From CAYSPG01 sp964432885 (GTDB lineage: Bacteria; Bacteroidota; Bacteroidia; AKYH767-A; OLB10), in assembly GCA_964432885.1 (NCBI GenBank), contig CAYSPG010000011.1, forward strand, positions 1 through 64,000: a stretch of 64,000 nucleotides of DNA. Direction: 5' to 3'. Positions 62,550 to 64,000 of this stretch are shown here, in pieces (the first letter of the stretch is position 1; each line of letters opens with the position of its first letter). The position numbers were made by a program, and so were the translations under genes. Below the pieces are notes generated by a model. It was not told the origin of the DNA, searched no databases, and worked only from the letters and a program-made list of their open reading frames with translations.

Positions 62550-64000
62550 ATGTCTTTAAAAAAGAAAATACTTATTTCGGTTTTTGTACCCTGCGTAATC
62601 CTGGTTACAAGCGTTTTCTTTCTGCGTAATTATTTTCTCGAAAAAAAACTGGATAGCGTTGCCGCCTCCTTTCATACCAAAACAGGTGGAACATTAATCA
62701 TTTCAGAAAAAAAATTTAACGGAATAAAAAAAGTTGAACTCAATAATATAGTTGTATTGTCTCCTGTTGCTGATACAGTTATAAAAGTAGATTCTGTTGT
62801 TGCCGGCATTTCCATCTGGAAACTCATCAGACTTAAATCACCATTGATGAGCCTCATTGTAAAAAATGTAAGTGTACATTTAAAAAAGGATACTTTAAAT
62901 TCGAATTACAGTTTTTTGTTCAACCGAAAAGCAAAAAAAAATTCCGTGTCTTCAAATGAAAAAAACTATGCAGCCCAATGCCAAATGCTTTGGGATAACC
63001 TGATGGATTTAAGCACGCGCAGGCTCTCGGTTTCAAATACACAAGTTGTTTTTATTTCTCCTGATTACAAAAAATTTATAAAAGTGCCGTTGATGCTTGC
63101 CGATAAAGGCCTGTTAAGTTTTGATGTTGAAGACCACACTGGTTATACCAAAAACAAATGGATAGTAACTGCTGCGTTAGATAAAACCCAGGATGCGGCC
63201 GATTTTAAGATAATCTCAGCCAATGAAACAGGCAATGCATGGTTTCCTTTTTTTGACATAGATAAAAAACCAAAACTATCCTGCAGGTTTTTTGATTTTA
63301 AAATTCAAAAAGAAGAATCGAATAACACTGACTTTAAATTCCGGTTTAGCTCACTTACCAACAGTTTAAGCATTGATTACTACAGGCTGGCAAGTGATAT
63401 GGTTACATTTGATAACCTTGCACATAATTTTTTGATTACAGTATCAAAATCATACGCACAGGTTGACAGCACATCATGGTTTAACATCAATAAAATAAAA
63501 GTAAATTTCTATTCACGCATTAACCGTGCGGCATACAATAAAATAAGCTTAAAACTTTTTTTTGAGTTGCCTTCGCAGGATTTTTTTGCATCACTGCCAA
63601 AAGGCATGTTTACGTTGTTTGACGGAATAAAAACCAAAGGCAAACTAATATACCATCTGGCTTTTGCAGTTGACATGGCAAATGTTGATTCGCTGGTTTT
63701 TGATTCTGAATTAAAAGGTAGTGGGCTGGGTATTTCACGATACGGAAAAGAATATTTTGCGAAAATTGACAGCAGCTTTTTGTTTGATGCCTACGATGGT
63801 GAACGGTATGTAAAAAGTTTTTTAGTAGGTAAAGGCAGTACGTCATTTACTCCACTTGCTGATATAAGTCATTACTTGCAATATGCTGTACTTACATCCG
63901 AAGATCCTTCGTTTTTTTACCATCGTGGTTTTATCCAGGATGCTTTTAGAGAATCAATAATTGAAAACATAAAAGCAAAACGCTTTGTACGCGGTGGAAG
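62550..64000 (+). CDS. AsmA-like/GT51 peptidoglycan transglycosylase, partial at 3' end
   Basis: The frame from the ATG at 62550 stays open to the window end (more than 483 codons). It starts MSLKKKILISVFVPCVILVT, a membrane anchor. Residues about 40-425 look like a beta-rich AsmA-type region without known catalytic residues. From about residue 436 it reads LADISHYLQYAVLTSEDPSF, FYHRGFIQDAFRESI and KAKRFVRGG, the first part of a GT51 glycosyltransferase (EDxxFxxHxG, then the GGS start). GT51 enzymes polymerise lipid II glycan. The second half is cut off by the window, so a transpeptidase domain cannot be excluded. Confidence 0.8.
   Translation, partial: MSLKKKILISVFVPCVILVTSVFFLRNYFLEKKLDSVAASFHTKTGGTLIISEKKFNGIKKVELNNIVVLSPVADTVIKVDSVVAGISIWKLIRLKSPLMSLIVKNVSVHLKKDTLNSNYSFLFNRKAKKNSVSSNEKNYAAQCQMLWDNLMDLSTRRLSVSNTQVVFISPDYKKFIKVPLMLADKGLLSFDVEDHTGYTKNKWIVTAALDKTQDAADFKIISANETGNAWFPFFDIDKKPKLSCRFFDFKIQKEESNNTDFKFRFSSLTNSLSIDYYRLASDMVTFDNLAHNFLITVSKSYAQVDSTSWFNINKIKVNFYSRINRAAYNKISLKLFFELPSQDFFASLPKGMFTLFDGIKTKGKLIYHLAFAVDMANVDSLVFDSELKGSGLGISRYGKEYFAKIDSSFLFDAYDGERYVKSFLVGKGSTSFTPLADISHYLQYAVLTSEDPSFFYHRGFIQDAFRESIIENIKAKRFVRGG

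Noticed and set aside
62499..64000. CRISPR array near the cas6-like gene
   Set aside because: No repeated unit of 20-40 bases with regular spacers exists on either side of the gene; the flanks are coding or single hairpins.

Overview
The window reads as an AT-rich chromosome segment of a Bacteroidota bacterium. I infer this from a short (288 aa) RpoD-type primary sigma factor, four proteins ending in type IX secretion (T9SS) sorting tails, promoter-like TAnnTTTG boxes, a bacillithiol deacetylase, and Bacteroidota-style neighbourhoods (zapA-rny, an ECF sigma/anti-sigma/Spy-like trio, two-gene M16 peptidases). Genus cannot be fixed from the sequence. Nearly all of it is ordinary housekeeping DNA. 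The unusual signal is the number of short repeats, some of them sitting in frame inside essential genes.

Layout. 1-1.6 kb: primary sigma factor with a clear terminator, then an acetyltransferase. 1.6-10.2 kb (minus strand): EamA transporter, Maf, UbiA-type prenyltransferase, KdsC, a DUF2520 protein, then a System I cytochrome c maturation block transcribed ccmB-ccmC-ccmD-ccmE-ccmF; its CcmE is the CxxxY variant and ccmA, ccmG and ccmH are absent here. 10.4-12.8 kb: bshB1, a DUF3108 protein, scpB. 12.9-16.5 kb: leuS, enlarged to 1197 aa by several in-frame repeats and by a 569-bp inverted-repeat-bounded module that encodes a complete DUF559 (Vsr-like nuclease) domain. 16.6-18.1 kb: Spy-like protein, probable anti-sigma factor and ECF sigma factor. 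18.3-21.8 kb: the two halves of a split transketolase with a VWA protein gene between them. 21.9-28.5 kb: a small secreted protein with a T9SS-tail remnant behind it, a MutS2-like protein without an Smr domain, an active/inactive M16 peptidase pair, and an LpxH-like phosphatase.

28.7-36.7 kb: a small exported protein, a 1479-aa T9SS surface protein, an NlpC/P60 peptidase, a coiled-coil protein, zapA, a candidate 6S-like RNA, and rny. 36.8-43.1 kb (plus strand, overlapping genes): surface polysaccharide operon with a Wzz-like protein, flippase, polymerase, two GT2 glycosyltransferases and a ligase-like protein. 43.1-50.4 kb: ispH, two T9SS-tailed proteins, cmk, and divergent cyanophycinase/cyanophycin synthetase genes. 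50.6-55.2 kb: a PaiB/PaiA-like pair, lepB, a WbqC-like protein, and a Bacteroidota family loosely called asparagine synthetase B. 55.3-60.7 kb (minus): M1 aminopeptidase with T9SS tail, SCO protein, YHS lipoprotein, SLT transglycosylase, orphan histidine kinase. 61-64 kb (plus): Hsp20, a Cas6-family protein with no CRISPR array or other cas gene in view, and the start of an AsmA-like/GT51 transglycosylase that runs off the window.

Three repeat classes recur: (i) GC-rich hairpin repeats that read through as peptides such as SPSPEERG in leuS and the transketolase gene; (ii) inverted-repeat, MITE-like spacers of about 60-180 bp; (iii) arrays of degenerate heptamers phased on AAAC/GTTT. The strongest candidate for something undescribed is the DUF559 module in leuS. 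Its arms match the stand-alone hairpin repeats, which suggests a self-spreading nuclease element and its non-autonomous derivatives.
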